DNA from: Oxalobacteraceae bacterium UBA6704
Lineage (GTDB): Bacteria > Pseudomonadota > Gammaproteobacteria > Burkholderiales > Burkholderiaceae_D
NCBI GenBank assembly: GCA_002454505.1
Contig: DKJA01000068.1
Span: forward strand, 1 to 16,930
DNA length: 16,930 nucleotides
Reading direction: 5' to 3'
The first letter of the stretch is position 1. Every line of letters begins with the position of its first letter. The position numbers and the translations under genes were made by a program. A model generated the notes under the pieces. The model made no database searches, was not told where the DNA came from, and saw nothing but the letters and a program-made list of their open reading frames with translations. Shown in pieces: positions 15,396-16,930 of the stretch.

Positions 15396-15460
15396 AAAAA
15401 ACGGGGGCGGCACTTTTTCGCGACATGCGCGGGAACGGGTGCCTGCCCCCGTTTTGTTTT
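15396..15460. terminator. Large two-way hairpin between the helicase and hydrolase genes
   Basis: ACGGGGGC (15401-15408) pairs with GCCCCCGT (15445-15452). A further five pairs (15409-15413 with 15439-15443) follow across a single bulged base (T15444), around a 25-nt apex. It is followed on the right by TTTTGTTTT and flanked on the left by A6, so it resembles a terminator in either direction. No gene ends at it: helicase and hydrolase both read away. It may insulate the two or act as an attenuator in a leader. Confidence 0.65.
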
Positions 15461-15493
15461 CCAACGTATTTTTTCACCACGCAGGAGTCACTC

Positions 15494-16483
15494 ATGGTTC
15501 GATCCTCCCTCTTCCTGGCTGCCGCGCTGGCGGCCGGCAGCGCCGGCGCCGCCACCTACGGCCCGGAGCTGCAGGGCTTCAAGTACCCGCATCCGGTGCA
15601 GCAGTTCGCGTTCGATTCGCAGGGCCAGCAGCTGAAGATGGCGTACATGGACGTGGCGCCAACCGGCAAGGCCAATGGCCAGGTGGCGGTGCTCATGCAC
15701 GGCAAGAACTTCTGCGCCGCCACGTGGGAAGACACGATCACGGCGCTGACGCAGGCGGGCTACCGCGTGGTGGTGCCGGACCAGATCGGCTTCTGCGCAT
15801 CGAGCAAGCCGGCGCACTACCAGTACAGCTTCCAGCAACTGGCGACGAACACCATGGCGCTGCTGCAGAAGGCCGGCGTGAACAAGGTGGTGCTGGTCGG
15901 GCACTCCACCGGCGGCATGCTGGCCACGCGCTTCGCGCTGATGTATCCGCAGGCCGTGTCGCAGCTGGTGATGGTCAACCCGATCGGCCTGGAAGACTGG
16001 AAGCAGCTGGGCGTGCCGTTCCGCAGCGTGGACCAGTGGTACGAGCGCGAACTGAAGCTGTCCGCCGACAGCGTGCGCAAATACGAGAAGAGCACGTATT
16101 ACGTGAACCGCTGGAAGCCGGAATACGAGAAATGGGTGGACATGCTGGCCGGCCTGAACGCGGGCCCCGGCCACAAGGTCGTCGCATGGAATTCCGCGCT
16201 GATCTACGACATGATCTACACGCAGCCCGTGGTGCACGAATTCCCGCAGCTGAAGATGCCCGTCACGCTGATGGTCGGCACTGAGGACACGACGGCGATC
16301 GGCAGCGACATCGCGCCGCCCGACGTGAAGGCCAAGGTGGGCAACTACAAGGTGCTGGGCAAGGAGGCCGTCAAGCTGATCCCGCAGGGCACGCTGGTGG
16401 AGTTCCCGGGCATGGGGCATGCGCCGCAGATCGAGGATCCGGCGGGGTTCCACAAGGCGTTGTTGAAGGCACTGGCGCCATAG
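15494..16483 (+). CDS. Secreted alpha/beta-fold hydrolase
   Basis: The product is 329 aa. Residues 1-20 (MVRSSLFLAAALAAGSAGAA) are a Sec signal. The fold is that of the epoxide-hydrolase/haloperoxidase-like hydrolases: oxyanion motif MHGKNF (68-73), nucleophile elbow GHSTGG with Ser138, Asp265 in VGTEDT and His309 in GMGHAPQ, giving a complete triad. VPDQIGFCASSKP and VNPIGLEDWKQLGVP are distinctive of an unnamed family of secreted hydrolases in proteobacteria, so the substrate is unknown. ATG 15494 has AGGAG 6 nt upstream; the open frame further up (15425) lies in the hairpin. The gene sits alone, divergent from the helicase, and its end abuts the repeat array. Confidence 0.92.
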   Translation: MVRSSLFLAAALAAGSAGAATYGPELQGFKYPHPVQQFAFDSQGQQLKMAYMDVAPTGKANGQVAVLMHGKNFCAATWEDTITALTQAGYRVVVPDQIGFCASSKPAHYQYSFQQLATNTMALLQKAGVNKVVLVGHSTGGMLATRFALMYPQAVSQLVMVNPIGLEDWKQLGVPFRSVDQWYERELKLSADSVRKYEKSTYYVNRWKPEYEKWVDMLAGLNAGPGHKVVAWNSALIYDMIYTQPVVHEFPQLKMPVTLMVGTEDTTAIGSDIAPPDVKAKVGNYKVLGKEAVKLIPQGTLVEFPGMGHAPQIEDPAGFHKALLKALAP

Positions 16484-16489
16484 TTGGCT

Positions 16490-16537
16490 GGGGACTGTCC
16501 CCGCAGGGGCGGTACGGCGATCCGGCTGTCCCCGGGG
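16490..16537. repeat. Partial copy of the palindromic repeat family
   Basis: It starts 7 bp past the hydrolase stop with GGGGACTGTCCCC (16490-16502) and CAGGGGC. It shares 21 bases (16490-16510) with the complement of the cluster at 10835-10983, and continues as CTGTCCCCGGGG into the 94-bp array. It could also shape the 3' end of the hydrolase transcript. Confidence 0.8.
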
Positions 16538-16930
16538 TTGCCCTTGATTCTTGCCGCGCTCCCACAACGGCAAAACCAGCCCCGGGGACAGGCCCGCGTA
16601 AAGCGGGACAGTCCCCAGCCACGCCCCGGGGTTGCTCTTGATTCTTGCTACGCTCCCACAACGTCAAAACCAGCCCCGGGGACAGGCCCGCGTAAAGCGG
16701 GACAGTCCCCAGCCACGACCCGGGGTTGCCCTTAATTCTTGCTGCGCTCCCACAACGGCAAAACCAGCCCCGGGGACAGGCCCGCGTAAAGCGGGACAGT
16801 CCCCAGCCACGACCCGGGGTTGCTCTTGATTCTTGCTACGCTCCCACAACGGCAAAACCAGCCCCGGGGACAGGCCCGCGTAAAGCGGGACAGTCCCCAG
16901 CCACGACCCGGGGTTGCCCTTGATTCTTGC
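16538..16930. repeat. 94-bp tandem repeat array with a hairpin in each unit
   Basis: Units begin at 16538, 16632, 16726, 16820 and 16914 (partial, cut by the window end), all exactly 94 bp apart and nearly identical. Each has a hairpin: GGGGAC, AGG, CCCGC, loop GTAAA, GCGGG, ACA, GTCCCC (unit 1: 16584-16616). Units 1, 3 and 5 share TTGCCCTT and units 2 and 4 share TTGCTCTT with GCTACG, so growth may have been by a 188-bp pair. No gene is supported in it. Confidence 0.95.

Noticed and set aside
16484..16923. Several frames of about 65 codons across the tandem repeats, on both strands
   Set aside because: 94 is not a multiple of three, so the frame changes in each unit. The frames have no consistent start or ribosome site and are products of GC-rich repeats.
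16538..16930. CRISPR array
   Set aside because: The whole 94-bp unit is repeated almost unchanged; there are no unique spacers and no cas genes.

Overview
The window is GC-rich, densely coded DNA from a betaproteobacterium. The gene families, the codon bias (most antisense frames stay open) and the many copies of a GGGGACWGTCCCC palindrome suggest Oxalobacteraceae, near Massilia or Duganella. That assignment rests on recall, not on a marker gene.

Region 1 (1-4449) is part of a type VI secretion locus. Leftward, tssF and tssG overlap and run into the 5' end of a vgrG that leaves the window. Rightward and divergent, tssK stands alone. The 126-bp gap between them holds two dyads.

Region 2 (4454-10643) reads leftward. 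A flavin L-amino-acid oxidase/amine oxidase with a Tat signal, a c-type cytochrome and a RidA protein with a Sec signal overlap or nearly touch. A textbook sigma-54 -24/-12 promoter (10628-10643) lies just upstream. Together they look like a periplasmic module: the flavoenzyme oxidises an amine or amino acid, the cytochrome takes the electrons, and RidA hydrolyses the imine, under nitrogen-type control. A TonB-dependent receptor follows after 168 bp, then a strong terminator, then a secreted alpha/beta hydrolase that begins only 11 nt past the terminator.

Region 3 (10644-11041) is intergenic. It holds a possible activator site, a cluster of palindromic repeats and a terminator.

Region 4 (11042-12829) is one intact gene for a TnsB/Mu-type transposase. 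The first two catalytic aspartates are replaced by Ala and Pro, and no tnsA, tnsC or transposon ends are visible, so it looks like a domesticated, catalytically dead protein.

Region 5 (13037-16483) holds a DEAD-box RNA helicase (DeaD/CsdA type) with two copies of the DbpA-type RNA-binding domain. A divergent, secreted alpha/beta hydrolase follows. A large two-way hairpin lies between them.

Region 6 (16484-16930) is a 94-bp tandem array. Each unit carries a hairpin of the same palindrome family seen in Region 3, and the array runs off the right edge. No rRNA, tRNA or CRISPR was seen.
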